A stretch of 64,000 bases of DNA from Acidobacteriota bacterium (GTDB lineage: Bacteria > Acidobacteriota > Holophagae > Acanthopleuribacterales > Acanthopleuribacteraceae), in contig JACJWC010000022.1 of NCBI GenBank assembly GCA_020637335.1, positions 12,380 through 76,379 of the forward strand, in the 5' to 3' direction. Under the pieces are notes generated by a model that was given only the letters and a program-made list of their open reading frames with translations, ran no database searches and was not told the origin of the DNA. Shown here piece by piece: positions 34,943 to 44,236 of this stretch. Positions within the stretch are counted from its first letter, which is position 1, and each line of letters starts with the position of its first letter. Both the position numbers and the translations under genes were made by a program.

Positions 34943-36957
34943 ATGGGGTTGAGAATCGCGTCCAATCGGCTCAGGATTTCATGAATGGGAATTATTTGAA
35001 ATTCGCGTGCATGGTTTTTTAGCTCGATTGCCGATTGAACCCATTCGGAGAAATGCCGCTTTTCGCCTTCCAAATAAAGGGCATCTGCAAATTGGCTAAT
35101 ATCGCCCATGATCATGGATTCGCGCACTTCGATGAGCCATTTGCCCAAATCGCGGTTGATCGGTACAGACTCGCCAGTTTGTCCCGTTTGGGTTGGCGGG
35201 GCGGGTGCGTCCTCTTGGCTGGTTTCACCAGCGGGGTCCAGGTAGCGGGCCAACATGTCAAAAAGCGTCTCGCGGGTAATGGGTTTGCATAACATATCCT
35301 TGCAGCCAGCCGCCTGCGCGCGTTTTTGATCCTCAACCAGGGCATTCGCAGTGAGCGCAATAATGGGTGTTTCGCCAAACCAGTCGGAGCGGGTCAACGT
35401 CTCAGTGGCTTCATACCCATCCATAATCGGCATGCGCATATCCATGAGGACCAGGTGCGGTTTGAGTCGTTCGGCCATATCAATGGCTTCGCGTCCATTG
35501 TTGGCACAGAAGACCTGAACACCGGTCGGTTCAAGAAATTTCTGGATCAGGACCTGGTTCATGACTACATCTTCAGCCAAAAGGATTTTGACATTGGAGC
35601 CCATGGCTTGGAGCCGGTCTCGTGAAGACTTTTGGGGGGCAGGATTGACCAAAGCCGCCCGGCGCTGAATGATTTTGACCTGTGGAATTTCGACCAAAAA
35701 AACACTGCCCTGACCCGGATTGGACCGTTTAATCGAGATGCTCCCGCCCATCATTACGACCAAGCGTTTGGTAATTGCCAAGCCCAATCCCGTGCCCTGG
35801 AAACGGCTTGGATCCTGGCCGTGTTTCTGCACAAAGGCATCGAAAATGATGGCTTGGGAAGCGGGCGGAATGCCAATCCCGGAATCTTCCACTTCTAGTT
35901 CCAAATCAATACCATCCTCGCCATTGGGCCGCCCGCGCACGGCCATGCGCACGTAGCCTTTTTCGGTGAATTTAATGGCATTGCCGACCAAATTAATTAG
36001 GACCTGACGGATTCGGGCGGCATCTAAATGCAGGATTGCCGGTAAATTGGGGTCGACCAATATCTGAAAATCCACTTTTTTGCGTTCTGCGTGAAATTGG
36101 TAGATGCGGCCCACTTCCCCGAACAATTCCACCAAATTGACAGACCGGTAATTGAGATCCAATGCGCCGGCTTCAATTTTGGAGAGGTCTAGAACGTCGT
36201 TTATGAGTGCCAATAGACCGCGCCCGCTGGCCGTAATCGCATCGAGATACTCGCGTTCCTGATCGTTACGCGCCTTATCACTCAGAATTTGAGAAAAGCC
36301 CAGGATGGCATTGAGTGGGGTGCGAAATTCGTGGCTGATATTAGCTAAAAACTCACTTTTGGCTCGATTAGCCGATTCAGCCTGCTCTTTGGCTGATTTC
36401 AATTTTTGTTCATAAGACTTGCGCTCCGAAATATCGCGAATAAAAACGATGTACAGCGGGGAATTGTCTTGAAGGGTTTTGCTGCATGAAACTTCTGCCG
36501 CAAATTCAGCGCCCTCCAACCGCCGTGCTTCAAGTTCGCGAAATGTCCCGGGCGCGCTATTGGCCAGATAATTGGATAACCTTTCGCCCTGAGGATCCAG
36601 ATCGGGTATCAACTCACCGATACGCAAATCGCCAATGTTTACCTTATCGCCTAGCTGAAAAATGCTGGCAGCGGCATGGTTGATGGACTCGAGCCAACCC
36701 TCACGGGTGAAGGTTAAAATGCCATCGATCACGTGATCCAATAACAATTGTATTCGGGCTTGGCTTTGTTCCAGGTTTTTGCGGTTAAGTTCCAGGAGTT
36801 CCTGCGACATAAGTTCCAGGGTTCGGCTGGCCAAGCGTCGCTCATTATCCTGTTCCTCATAGGTTTGATTGACCTGTTCGATCAAAGCACTCAAGCGCTC
36901 ATCAAAATCCCGAAAGCGGTCAGCTTTTTTGAGTTGGCGCTCTAATAAACGATGCAT
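34936..36957 (-). CDS. Hybrid histidine kinase (coiled coil, PAS, HisKA, HATPase, receiver, C-terminal helical domain)
   Basis: 673 residues. A predicted coiled coil (about 1-70) joins a PAS domain (VIDGILTFTREGWLESINHA), the histidine box SEFLANISHEFRTPLNAILG (near 210), an ATPase (NLVGNAIKFTEKGYV, DSGIGIPP, GTGLGLAIT) and a receiver with phospho-Asp in LVLMDMRMPIMDGYEAT. The last ~75 residues form a helical tail seen also at the end of the 38219 kinase. No membrane helix. Start and FIST stop share one base (TAATG), so FIST protein and kinase are co-translated; the FIST protein probably feeds signal into it. Confidence 0.94.
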   Translation of the reverse strand: MHRLLERQLKKADRFRDFDERLSALIEQVNQTYEEQDNERRLASRTLELMSQELLELNRKNLEQSQARIQLLLDHVIDGILTFTREGWLESINHAAASIFQLGDKVNIGDLRIGELIPDLDPQGERLSNYLANSAPGTFRELEARRLEGAEFAAEVSCSKTLQDNSPLYIVFIRDISERKSYEQKLKSAKEQAESANRAKSEFLANISHEFRTPLNAILGFSQILSDKARNDQEREYLDAITASGRGLLALINDVLDLSKIEAGALDLNYRSVNLVELFGEVGRIYQFHAERKKVDFQILVDPNLPAILHLDAARIRQVLINLVGNAIKFTEKGYVRMAVRGRPNGEDGIDLELEVEDSGIGIPPASQAIIFDAFVQKHGQDPSRFQGTGLGLAITKRLVVMMGGSISIKRSNPGQGSVFLVEIPQVKIIQRRAALVNPAPQKSSRDRLQAMGSNVKILLAEDVVMNQVLIQKFLEPTGVQVFCANNGREAIDMAERLKPHLVLMDMRMPIMDGYEATETLTRSDWFGETPIIALTANALVEDQKRAQAAGCKDMLCKPITRETLFDMLARYLDPAGETSQEDAPAPPTQTGQTGESVPINRDLGKWLIEVRESMIMGDISQFADALYLEGEKRHFSEWVQSAIELKNHAREFQIIPIHEILSRLDAILNPIH

Positions 36958-38084
36958 TAAACAGCCTCAGAAATTAAAGTGATTGTCATCGTTTGATTGT
37001 GGAGGCTGCACTGTTTGGCATGGACATGCGGCGAAATTTCGCCATAGGAATAAAATCCAATGGAAGCGTATCCCGGTCCCAAAATTTCTTGAACGGCTTC
37101 CACCTCATCTGCGGTCCGTTGACCGAGAATCATTTTTCGGCCCACACAGCTGATCAAAATCGCTAGCCCTTCTGGATGCGCACTTTTTTGGGCCGCGATG
37201 CGAGCCGCCTGACCTGCACCGTCGATGATGTGGTCAAAATTGGCGCGCATCAACTGCGCTGTAAAACCTTGGGGCACATCGCCCGCAAAGGTCATACTGC
37301 GTGTGTTTTCGTCGACCTGAAGCACGGTGCGAACCACGCCATCTTCTGCGTTTCCGGCATAGACATTGAGCGGAAAAAGCAGGGCACTAGCTGGCAGTTT
37401 GTCTGCGTCTTCGGCCAGGTAGACCTTGTACAGGTCCAAGGCCGGTTTCCCATCCAACTCGTACAAAATATTGGCCTCAGATTTGGTAATGATGCGTTTG
37501 GGTCCAAACGCATCCCAACCGCCCACTGAGCCATGGCCGATCACCACAGGTCCGAAAAATCCGACCGCTGCAATGATATTGGGACGCGGCAGAAAACTAC
37601 AGCCAACTCGAGTCTGTTCAAATTGGCTGCCGTCGCCAGCTAATCCACCAACGATGGGAATTCCTTCGCCTAGCTCGCTGCGCAGCCCCTTGACCAACTC
37701 GCTGCCGTTAATATTCAAACCTTCACTGAGAATCAAAACGCCTTTGAGTTGCTCCTTGGCCAATTTTTGGGCCAATTTTCGGCCTGCCTGATGACTGCTT
37801 GAAGCCGAAGTGATTTCAATCCATTCGCTTTGAACCCACGCCTTTTCAAACCAAATGGCACAGGCCGCAATGCTGTTGTCCATGACCTCCCAATCCAAAA
37901 TTTCTCCGGCGCTGGTGCAGCCAACCACGGGTGTTTGGGGAAAACGTTGGAGCAGGCTGCCGAGTACGCCCTCTTGCTTGGCTTGTCCAAAATACAAGAC
38001 TAAATGGGCCGGTTGGCTAGGCATGGCTGGGCGCAGCGATGTCCAGCCCAAATCGCTGGTCCAATACAGCATTTCGATTTGCAT
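36957..38084 (-). CDS. FIST domain sensor protein
   Basis: 375 residues. The FIST_N region (about 30-215) has TPVVGCTSAGEILDWEVMDN and IVGGLAGDG; FIST_C (about 230-360) has MTFAGDVPQGFTAQLMRANF and LILISCVGRKMILG-type strands ending in GFYSYGEISP. FIST proteins are proposed small-ligand (perhaps amino acid) sensors that couple to signal transduction proteins. It ends in a TAATG overlap with the hybrid kinase gene, and diverges from the second kinase gene across 134 bases. Confidence 0.96.
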   Translation of the reverse strand: MQIEMLYWTSDLGWTSLRPAMPSQPAHLVLYFGQAKQEGVLGSLLQRFPQTPVVGCTSAGEILDWEVMDNSIAACAIWFEKAWVQSEWIEITSASSSHQAGRKLAQKLAKEQLKGVLILSEGLNINGSELVKGLRSELGEGIPIVGGLAGDGSQFEQTRVGCSFLPRPNIIAAVGFFGPVVIGHGSVGGWDAFGPKRIITKSEANILYELDGKPALDLYKVYLAEDADKLPASALLFPLNVYAGNAEDGVVRTVLQVDENTRSMTFAGDVPQGFTAQLMRANFDHIIDGAGQAARIAAQKSAHPEGLAILISCVGRKMILGQRTADEVEAVQEILGPGYASIGFYSYGEISPHVHAKQCSLHNQTMTITLISEAV

Positions 38085-38218
38085 TTTGCCCCCAATGTTT
38101 CCCTTTTCGGATCAGGAGCCCAGGGAGTTTAATGCGTGTTTTGGGTTAAAGAACGGCCCAGTTGTGCCGGGGCGTCAACTTTTTGGAACGGGTTCCGATA
38201 GGATCGCTAGGAGGCAGA

Positions 38219-41029
38219 GTGGAAGCTGCGAATTGGCAATCTCTTTTTAACCTGGTTTCTTCCATTGGCAGTGGCCCCAGCCTTGAGGATGTGCTCTTAC
38301 CGTTCCAAGCTGAGTGGAGTCGCCAGTGGGAAGGTACGGCTAGTGGCGCTTTTTTCCTCAGGATCGGGCAAAAGGGCCAACAGACCTTATACCCCGTTTG
38401 TCTGTATCCGAGTGCGAGCCATACCGAGGAGACCTTTGCAAAGGTTTTGAGTGGATTACCCCAAAACCTATCGCATATGGAGTGGGAAAAATTTCGGCTC
38501 AGTCTGCCCAAAAGCGAGCAGATCCGGCAGGACTGGGCAACGATTTTGGAAATTACCGGGTTTGGGGTAATGGTCTTTGTGCACCGTCAACCGGTCCCTT
38601 TTCTATCAGAACTGGAGACAGTCGCCCGCCTCAGTGAGTCGGTTGGCAGAGCCTGCACCAGTTGGCTGCAATTCAGTCAGCTTCAAGAGTTTCAAAGTAA
38701 AATTGCCGGGATCAATAAGAAACTGCGCGAAAAAACCATTCAAATCGAAAAAAGCCAGCGGGCCCTGGCCGAAAGCGAAGCCAAGTACCGATCCATTTTC
38801 GAAAATATCCAGGATGTATTTTTTCAAACCGATCCCCACGGTCGCATCATGGAGATTAACCCCGCCATTACGCGCTATTCCGAATACACGCGGGAAGAAT
38901 TATTGGGCCAGAATGCGCGTCTGTATTTTGCAGATGGCGGCCAGTATGAAGAGTTTAATCACCGGCTCCGGGTGACCGGCGAATTGTCCGACTACGAGAT
39001 CATTATGCGCAATCGCAATGGACGTATCGTGCACGCCTCAATCAACGCCCACCTCTTGTATGGCATGGACAATGAAGTTTTGGGGGTGGAGGGTACGATC
39101 CGCGACATTACGGAACGGATCCAGGCCGCAGACAAACTCAAGGCCATGCACCACCGCTTATTGGCCATTCTGGAACACTTGCAATCGGCAATTTTGGTGG
39201 AGGACCATTCCGGGAAAGTGATTCTGGTCAACCGCGAATACCTCAACATGTTTAACCTGGGCGAAGCGACTGAACGCCTGATCGGCAAACCGTCTCCCGA
39301 TGGTGCACGGCTTGCCCATACCTTGACCCATCACCAGGCTTATGACAATTTCGTCCGCGAGTGTTTTTCCTCTCACCGCGCCATTTTAAATCGGCGCATG
39401 AACCTGCGCGGTGGCCGGGTGATCGAATGCGATTACATTCCCATTAGCGAAGGTGCCCAAACCCAACGGCTCGGTATTGTTTGGCAATTTCGCGATGTCA
39501 CGGAATCCATCCGTGCGGCCGAAGAACTCAAACATGCCAAAGACCAGGCCGAGGCGGCCAATCGGGCCAAGAGCGAGTTTTTGGCCAATATGTCGCATGA
39601 GATCCGCACGCCGCTCAATGCGATCATTGGCTTCTCAGAGCTGTTGGAACAACGCCCGCTCCAATTGGAAGAGAAAAACTACGCCGAAGCGATTGGGTCC
39701 AGTGGTCGCAACCTGTTGCGCCTCATCAATGACATCCTCGACCTTTCTAAAATCGAGGCGGGTGCCCTGGAACTCAACCCCAATCCAGTTGATTTGCGTT
39801 CCTTGTTCACCGAAATATTAGATATTTTCCAACTCAAAGCCCGTTCCAAACGCCTGGATCTCTCCTTGGCTATTGACGATTTGGTGCCACCTTTGCTCTA
39901 CCTGGATGAGACCCGCTTTCGCCAAATCCTGTTTAATCTTGTGGGCAATGCCATGAAATTCACCGATGAAGGCGAAATTGCTCTTAAAGTACGCACCAAT
40001 TATCCAACCTTAAAAGAGACCGTCGACTTGCAAGTTGAAATCAGCGATACGGGAATTGGCATTGAACAGGATCAATTGGCCGAAATCTTTCAGACGTTTA
40101 TGCAGCAACGCGGCCAGGACGCACATAAATATTCGGGTTCTGGTTTGGGGCTCTCGATTACCAAACGCTTGGTTGAGGCCATGGGTGGTTCCATCAATGT
40201 GTTCAGTTCACGCGGAAAAGGCAGTGTTTTTCTGTTTACCATTCCCAACCTGGCGCCTGCCGATGGCCAGCGCAAGGAAAAGGCGAATGCCGATTCCTTC
40301 TATCGATTTCATCCCGAAAGGGTTATGGTGGTCGAGGACAATCCCACCAATGCCCAACTGATGCAGGTCTTCCTGCAAGAATTCAATTTGGAAAGCCAAC
40401 ATTTGCTGAATGGCGAGGAAATTTTGGACCAGGTCCTGGCCTACAAGCCGGCCTTGATTCTCATGGATATCCACATGCCGATCGTCGATGGGTTGATCAG
40501 TACCCGGCTTCTGCGTCAACATCCCGATACCGCGAAAATTCCCATTGTTGCGGTCACCGCGGATGCGCTCTCGACCAAACGACAAGAGGCCTTGGAAGCG
40601 GGTGTGGATGCTCTGATTACCAAACCCTTTACGAAAACGGGATTAAATAAAGTGTTGGTGCGATTTTTGGCTGTTGAAGAAATGGAACCTGAACCTGCCG
40701 TGATCGAAAAACAATTGCTGGTCACCCATTCCCTCAAATTGGATAAGATCGGGGAGACCTGGGCTTACCTCAATGGACCAATGCGCAAACGCTGGACCGA
40801 TATTTCTTCAACCATGCTCGTTCATGAAATAAAAGATTTTGGTCGCGAGGTTGCCCAAGTCTGTAGCGCGGTCGGATTGGAATTTTTAGAGAGCTGGGGT
40901 AAGAAAATTCAGATTTTTGCCGATCAGTTTCAAATTGATGAACTGGAAGAGGGCCTTAAACAATTTCCCCATTTGGTAAGTCAAGCCGAAAGTCTGGTCC
41001 CAAAGGATTTTGAGCAACACAATGGATGA
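38219..41029 (+). CDS. Hybrid histidine kinase (GAF-like/PAS, PAS, HisKA, HATPase, receiver, helical tail)
   Basis: 936 residues from the GTG at 38219, with AGGAGG seven bases upstream; the frame is open further upstream without a comparable site. An N-terminal region of about 170 residues is followed by a coiled-coil linker, PAS domain (YRSIFENIQDVFFQTDPHGR), a second PAS-like domain, the histidine box SEFLANMSHEIRTPLNAIIG, an ATPase (NLVGNAMKFTDEGE, DTGIGIEQD, GSGLGLSIT) and a receiver (VVEDNPTN, LILMDIHMPIVDG). A ~110-residue helical tail without an HPt-type histidine motif ends the protein, like that of the 34936 kinase. Overlaps the next gene by eight bases. Confidence 0.92.
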   Translation: MEAANWQSLFNLVSSIGSGPSLEDVLLPFQAEWSRQWEGTASGAFFLRIGQKGQQTLYPVCLYPSASHTEETFAKVLSGLPQNLSHMEWEKFRLSLPKSEQIRQDWATILEITGFGVMVFVHRQPVPFLSELETVARLSESVGRACTSWLQFSQLQEFQSKIAGINKKLREKTIQIEKSQRALAESEAKYRSIFENIQDVFFQTDPHGRIMEINPAITRYSEYTREELLGQNARLYFADGGQYEEFNHRLRVTGELSDYEIIMRNRNGRIVHASINAHLLYGMDNEVLGVEGTIRDITERIQAADKLKAMHHRLLAILEHLQSAILVEDHSGKVILVNREYLNMFNLGEATERLIGKPSPDGARLAHTLTHHQAYDNFVRECFSSHRAILNRRMNLRGGRVIECDYIPISEGAQTQRLGIVWQFRDVTESIRAAEELKHAKDQAEAANRAKSEFLANMSHEIRTPLNAIIGFSELLEQRPLQLEEKNYAEAIGSSGRNLLRLINDILDLSKIEAGALELNPNPVDLRSLFTEILDIFQLKARSKRLDLSLAIDDLVPPLLYLDETRFRQILFNLVGNAMKFTDEGEIALKVRTNYPTLKETVDLQVEISDTGIGIEQDQLAEIFQTFMQQRGQDAHKYSGSGLGLSITKRLVEAMGGSINVFSSRGKGSVFLFTIPNLAPADGQRKEKANADSFYRFHPERVMVVEDNPTNAQLMQVFLQEFNLESQHLLNGEEILDQVLAYKPALILMDIHMPIVDGLISTRLLRQHPDTAKIPIVAVTADALSTKRQEALEAGVDALITKPFTKTGLNKVLVRFLAVEEMEPEPAVIEKQLLVTHSLKLDKIGETWAYLNGPMRKRWTDISSTMLVHEIKDFGREVAQVCSAVGLEFLESWGKKIQIFADQFQIDELEEGLKQFPHLVSQAESLVPKDFEQHNG

Positions 41030-42239
41030 ACTGGCGATTAAAAATTGTTTGGTCCTGATGGTGGATGATAACCCCAAGAATATCCAGCTTCTGGGCAGTA
41101 TTCTCTCCAAAGAAGGCTATCGCATTGCCATCGCGACCAGCGGCCATCAAGCCCTTTCCATCGCCAATAAAATCATTCCCGATCTCATCCTGCTCGATGT
41201 CATGTTGCCCGATATCCAAGGTTTTGATGTTTGCCGCCAATTGCGCGGGACACCGGAGACACAAGACATTCCTGTATTGTTCCTGACCGCCAAAACCGAA
41301 ACAGAAGACAAAATCAAAGGCTTTAATGTCGGTGGAACCGATTACCTCACCAAGCCCTACGAAGCCGGTGAGATCCTGGCTCGGGTGCGTACCCAACTAA
41401 CCTTGCGCCTGGCCCAAAAACAGTTGCTCGCCTATAACCAACAATTGGAAGGGCTACTCAAGGAACGCACCAAGGATTTGATTAAATCGGAACGCCAGGC
41501 GGCCTTTAGCCTTTTGATTAAAGGGATTGTGCACAATTTAAAAAATCCCTTGTTTACCATACTCGGCAGCTTTGAAATGATCCAGCAGATGCAGGAGGAA
41601 TTTAAACAAAACCCGCAATATGCGCAAATGGACCCCTGTGTGACGGAAGTTTGTGCGCGTACCTATGACATGGTCCGCATCGGTGAAGCGTCGGCCAAAA
41701 CCCTGTTGGATCTAATTGAATCGCTAATGGCCAAAAGCCGCAGCGATAAACGCGAAAGTCTGGAAATTGTCGATATCAACGAATTGATCCAGCAGGAACT
41801 CAAATTCATGGAGGCCGACGCCCAACTGGCCTATAAGGTCAAAAAGGAATTCACCTTCTACCCACAGTCCTTGCCGGTCGAGGTGGTGCCTGTCGAGTTT
41901 GTACAAGTCTTCCAAAATTTGGTGCGCAACGCGCTGGATGCCATGCGGGGTCGCAAAGATGCAGTTCTGCGTATCGAAACCGGGCTGGACAATGGCGCTG
42001 TGTTTTTTTTGGTTAGCGATAATGGTCCGGGCATTGAATTGGAAACCCAAAGCAAAATTTTTGATCCGTTCTTTACGACCAAAACCAAAACCAATCCTGA
42101 TTATGAAGGGCCTGAAGGTAATGGTTTGGGGCTGTACACCTGCCGTGAAATGGTCAGCAGTTACCAGGGCAAGATCGAACTGACCAGCGAGCCGGGCCAG
42201 GGCACGCATTTTCGGGTCAGCTTCCCACGCTGGGGCTGA
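41022..42239 (+). CDS. Receiver-fused histidine kinase
   Basis: 405 residues from the ATG at 41022; the TTG at 41010 is less likely. An N-terminal receiver domain (LMVDDNPKN, phospho-Asp in LILLDVMLPDIQG, FLTAKTE, LTKPYEAGE) is joined by a coiled coil to a HisKA-type helix with KGIVHNLKNPLFTILG and an ATPase domain (NLVRNALDAMRGR, DNGPGIE, GLGLYTCREMV). This order, receiver then kinase, lets it take phosphate from a partner kinase; the upstream hybrid kinase, which it overlaps by eight bases, is the obvious donor. Together with the FIST protein the cluster forms a multistep phosphorelay by context. Confidence 0.93.
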   Translation: MDELAIKNCLVLMVDDNPKNIQLLGSILSKEGYRIAIATSGHQALSIANKIIPDLILLDVMLPDIQGFDVCRQLRGTPETQDIPVLFLTAKTETEDKIKGFNVGGTDYLTKPYEAGEILARVRTQLTLRLAQKQLLAYNQQLEGLLKERTKDLIKSERQAAFSLLIKGIVHNLKNPLFTILGSFEMIQQMQEEFKQNPQYAQMDPCVTEVCARTYDMVRIGEASAKTLLDLIESLMAKSRSDKRESLEIVDINELIQQELKFMEADAQLAYKVKKEFTFYPQSLPVEVVPVEFVQVFQNLVRNALDAMRGRKDAVLRIETGLDNGAVFFLVSDNGPGIELETQSKIFDPFFTTKTKTNPDYEGPEGNGLGLYTCREMVSSYQGKIELTSEPGQGTHFRVSFPRWG

Positions 42240-42484
42240 GCAAGAGGCAAGCGTCCCGATGTAAGTTGCAAGGGATGAGATTCATGTTGAAAGCCAAAGA
42301 TAAAAATCAATAAACCCACCCAAGGTCAGTCGCGACAAATCGAACACCGATCTCAAGTCCCCCTGTTGTTGCGTGACGTAAAACAAATTTGGCCAGGATG
42401 TTGGACTCGAACCACGGCCGATTTAGAAATGGATTGGCAGCTTTTAGAATGTCTTGTGGATCGCGCTGCAGATCCGACTTGGTT
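42240..42484. other. Intergenic stretch before the mobile island
   Basis: No gene supported. A 94-residue frame at 42389-42673 runs into the repeat and is not convincing. No clear terminator for the upstream kinase gene was found. Confidence 0.5.
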
Positions 42485-42724
42485 TCCGTAATCGCGCCCT
42501 TACAGGGCTTCCTGGGTTTGGGACGTTTTTCCCAGGCCTGCGGTCAGTTCGCAATGCTCACCGGCCTTGGCCTGGGCTTTGAAAATGACGGCCTTTCAGG
42601 CCTGCTTTGGTGTAATACTGTGCAAACCTGGCTGTTCCACCCTCATCTATGGGGTTTTGCCGATTACGCCTAATATCGGCGTCCATTAAGTCCGTTTCAG
42701 CCACTCGGTCGATTGTATTTTCCC
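42485..42724 (+). repeat. 240-bp direct repeat, copy 1
   Basis: Begins TCCGTAATCGCG and ends GATTGTATTTTCCC; the same stretch recurs at 43509-43746 in the same orientation with more than 90% identity by eye. The copy contains small palindromes, GCCCT TAC AGGGC (42496-42508) and GGCCT TTC AGGCC (42590-42602). It is noncoding as far as I can see. Copies flank a transposase pseudogene, so it is part of a mobile or duplicated unit. Confidence 0.9.
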
Positions 42725-42836
42725 AATACTGATTTGTTACGATTACCCATCTATTAGTGCCATATGCCTCAAAAACTCTGAACCGGAACTTGGCGAAGTC
42801 TTCTGGCTAAAGAGTAATGGTGTTATGCCGAATGTT

Positions 42837-42955
42837 CCGGCCTGAAAGGTCGGTTGTTTTCAAAGCAAGGGTCAAAGATTGGCACACCGTGCCAATCTGT
42901 AGGCCCGGGATGCGGTAAACCCTCACGGCGCGGCCTGTAAGGTCGCTGTTACCGC
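42837..42955. repeat. Cluster of REP-like hairpins
   Basis: Three hairpins next to the transposase pseudogene: CCGGCCT GAA AGGTCGG (42837-42853, one G.T pair), a perfect 10-bp stem AGATTGGCAC ACC GTGCCAATCT (42876-42898), and GCGGCCT GTA AGGTCGC (42930-42946) nested inside arms GCGGTAA (42912-42918) and TTACCGC (42949-42955). The CCT-NNN-AGG cores recall the two palindromes in the direct repeat, in opposite orientation. Such hairpins are what REP-associated tyrosine transposases act on. Confidence 0.7.
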
Positions 42956-42976
42956 GAGGATCCAAGGTATTAAGGG

Positions 42977-43433
42977 TCAGGACCACAAATGTGATTCATC
43001 GAATTCAACCATATTCTTTTTGAGGAGAGCCAGGTATTCCTCTTGGAAACCAACCTTCCGATGATGCATTTCCTGGTTTTCGATATAACGGAAAACCGCA
43101 TCGACATGTGTTGGCGAAACGCTAAATCCCCCATATCCTTGGCTGCCAATAGAAATGGTCCAGTCCCAAATCCTTGATCCATTTGGAAGAGCTCTCCTTT
43201 ATTTCGCCTACCAGCTCTGGTGCAGTCATTTTTTTGCCCATTCGGACCAAAATATGGGCGTGTTCTACATACCCCTCGACAATAAGAGGTGTATTACCCA
43301 ATTGCGAACAGGATCCATGGAGGTAGCGCAACACCGTTTTCCTAAAATCCCTTGCTTGGAAAAATGGTCTGCGTTTTTTGGTGGAAAACACCAAATGCAT
43401 ATAGCACTGGAATAGCGATTGCGACATTGCCAC
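42977..43433 (-). pseudogene. Frameshifted IS200-like / REP-associated (RAYT) Y1 transposase
   Basis: The first frame (43122-43433) encodes 103 residues: MHLVFSTKKRRPFF near the start, the HUH motif in GYVEHAHILVRMGKK, and ESSSKWIKDLG...FYWQ. It then runs into a stop. Shifting the frame near 43140, where CAGCCAAGG appears to carry one extra base, continues as GYGGFSVSPTHVDAV and FRYIENQEMHHRKVGFQEEY, which holds the expected catalytic tyrosine in YIENQ, and ends at a TGA at 42977. So the full ~150-residue enzyme is present but split; either a pseudogene or a sequence error. Flanked by hairpins and by the 240-bp direct repeats. Confidence 0.85.
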
Positions 43434-43508
43434 TGCTCTTGAGTTTTATGATGAATTAAAATATCAAATTAATTTAACAATGTCAAAAATCAGAAAATAT
43501 TTGCATAA

Positions 43509-43746
43509 TCCGTAATCGCGTCCTTAGAGGGTTTTCCGGGTTTGGGACGTTTTTCCCAGGCCTGCGGTCAGTTCGCAATGCTCACCGGCCTTGACCTGGG
43601 CTTTAAAAACAAACGTACCAGGCCTGCTTTGGTGTAATACTGTGCAAATCCGGGTGTTCCACCCTCATCTATGGGGTTTTGCCGATTACGCCTAATGTCG
43701 GCGTCCATTAAGTCCGTTTCGGCCACTCGGTCGATTGTATTTTCCC
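43509..43746 (+). repeat. 240-bp direct repeat, copy 2
   Basis: Matches 42485-42724 with roughly 20 differences, in the same orientation. The internal palindromes are partly destroyed: GTCCTTAGAGGG replaces the first, and the second has lost its left arm, leaving ACCAGGCC. Lies between the transposase pseudogene and the DoxX gene. Confidence 0.9.
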
Positions 43747-43786
43747 CTACAATCCCTTTTTTTGTTTGCCACGATCGCTGGGGCCT

Positions 43787-44236
43787 CTACGGATGTGGGT
43801 GTTTTTTGCGGCGGTAGAGCCAGCTTTCGAGCGAGTAGGGGCCGACTGAATGGTTGTAGAAATGAAAGCAACCACCGAGCAGACACAGGTTCTTGACAAA
43901 ATTACTGCGCTGATAAACCTGCCATAGCCAGTGCCAATGCGGGTCTAAATCGGTGGGCACGTGGAACAAAGCGGGTCCGTGAATTGTGGCGGTTACCCCA
44001 ATCAAAAACAGACCGAGCAGCAGTGCACCCCAACGCACTTTGTAGCCCAACAAAATGGAGGTGCCGCCCAACAGCAGGACACAGCCTGAGCCCATCGAAA
44101 AGAACCGTTTCATCGGCATCCAGGTCGGCATCATGGCCTGGATCAGTTGGTCGCTGAACAGGTGTTCCAGGCCAAGGGCCAGGAAGATCAGGCTGAAGAA
44201 GAAGCGGAACAGGGCTTCACTTTGACGCGGTTTCAT
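43787..44236 (-). CDS. DoxX-like membrane protein
   Basis: 149 residues from ATG 44236, inside the end of the SDR gene (20-base overlap). Four hydrophobic segments: ALFRFFFSLIFLALGLEHLF, CVLLLGGTSILLGY, GALLLGLFLIGVTA and a C-terminal FVKNLCLLGGCFHF, as in the DoxX/DoxD family of small quinol-associated membrane proteins. Substrate unknown. The HGPALFHVPTDLDPHWHW loop is rich in histidine and aromatic residues. Confidence 0.82.
   Translation of the reverse strand: MKPRQSEALFRFFFSLIFLALGLEHLFSDQLIQAMMPTWMPMKRFFSMGSGCVLLLGGTSILLGYKVRWGALLLGLFLIGVTATIHGPALFHVPTDLDPHWHWLWQVYQRSNFVKNLCLLGGCFHFYNHSVGPYSLESWLYRRKKHPHP

Noticed and set aside
42389..42673. 94-residue frame across the first direct repeat
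   Set aside because: The repeat is noncoding in copy 2 (the frame is not kept), so this frame is chance.
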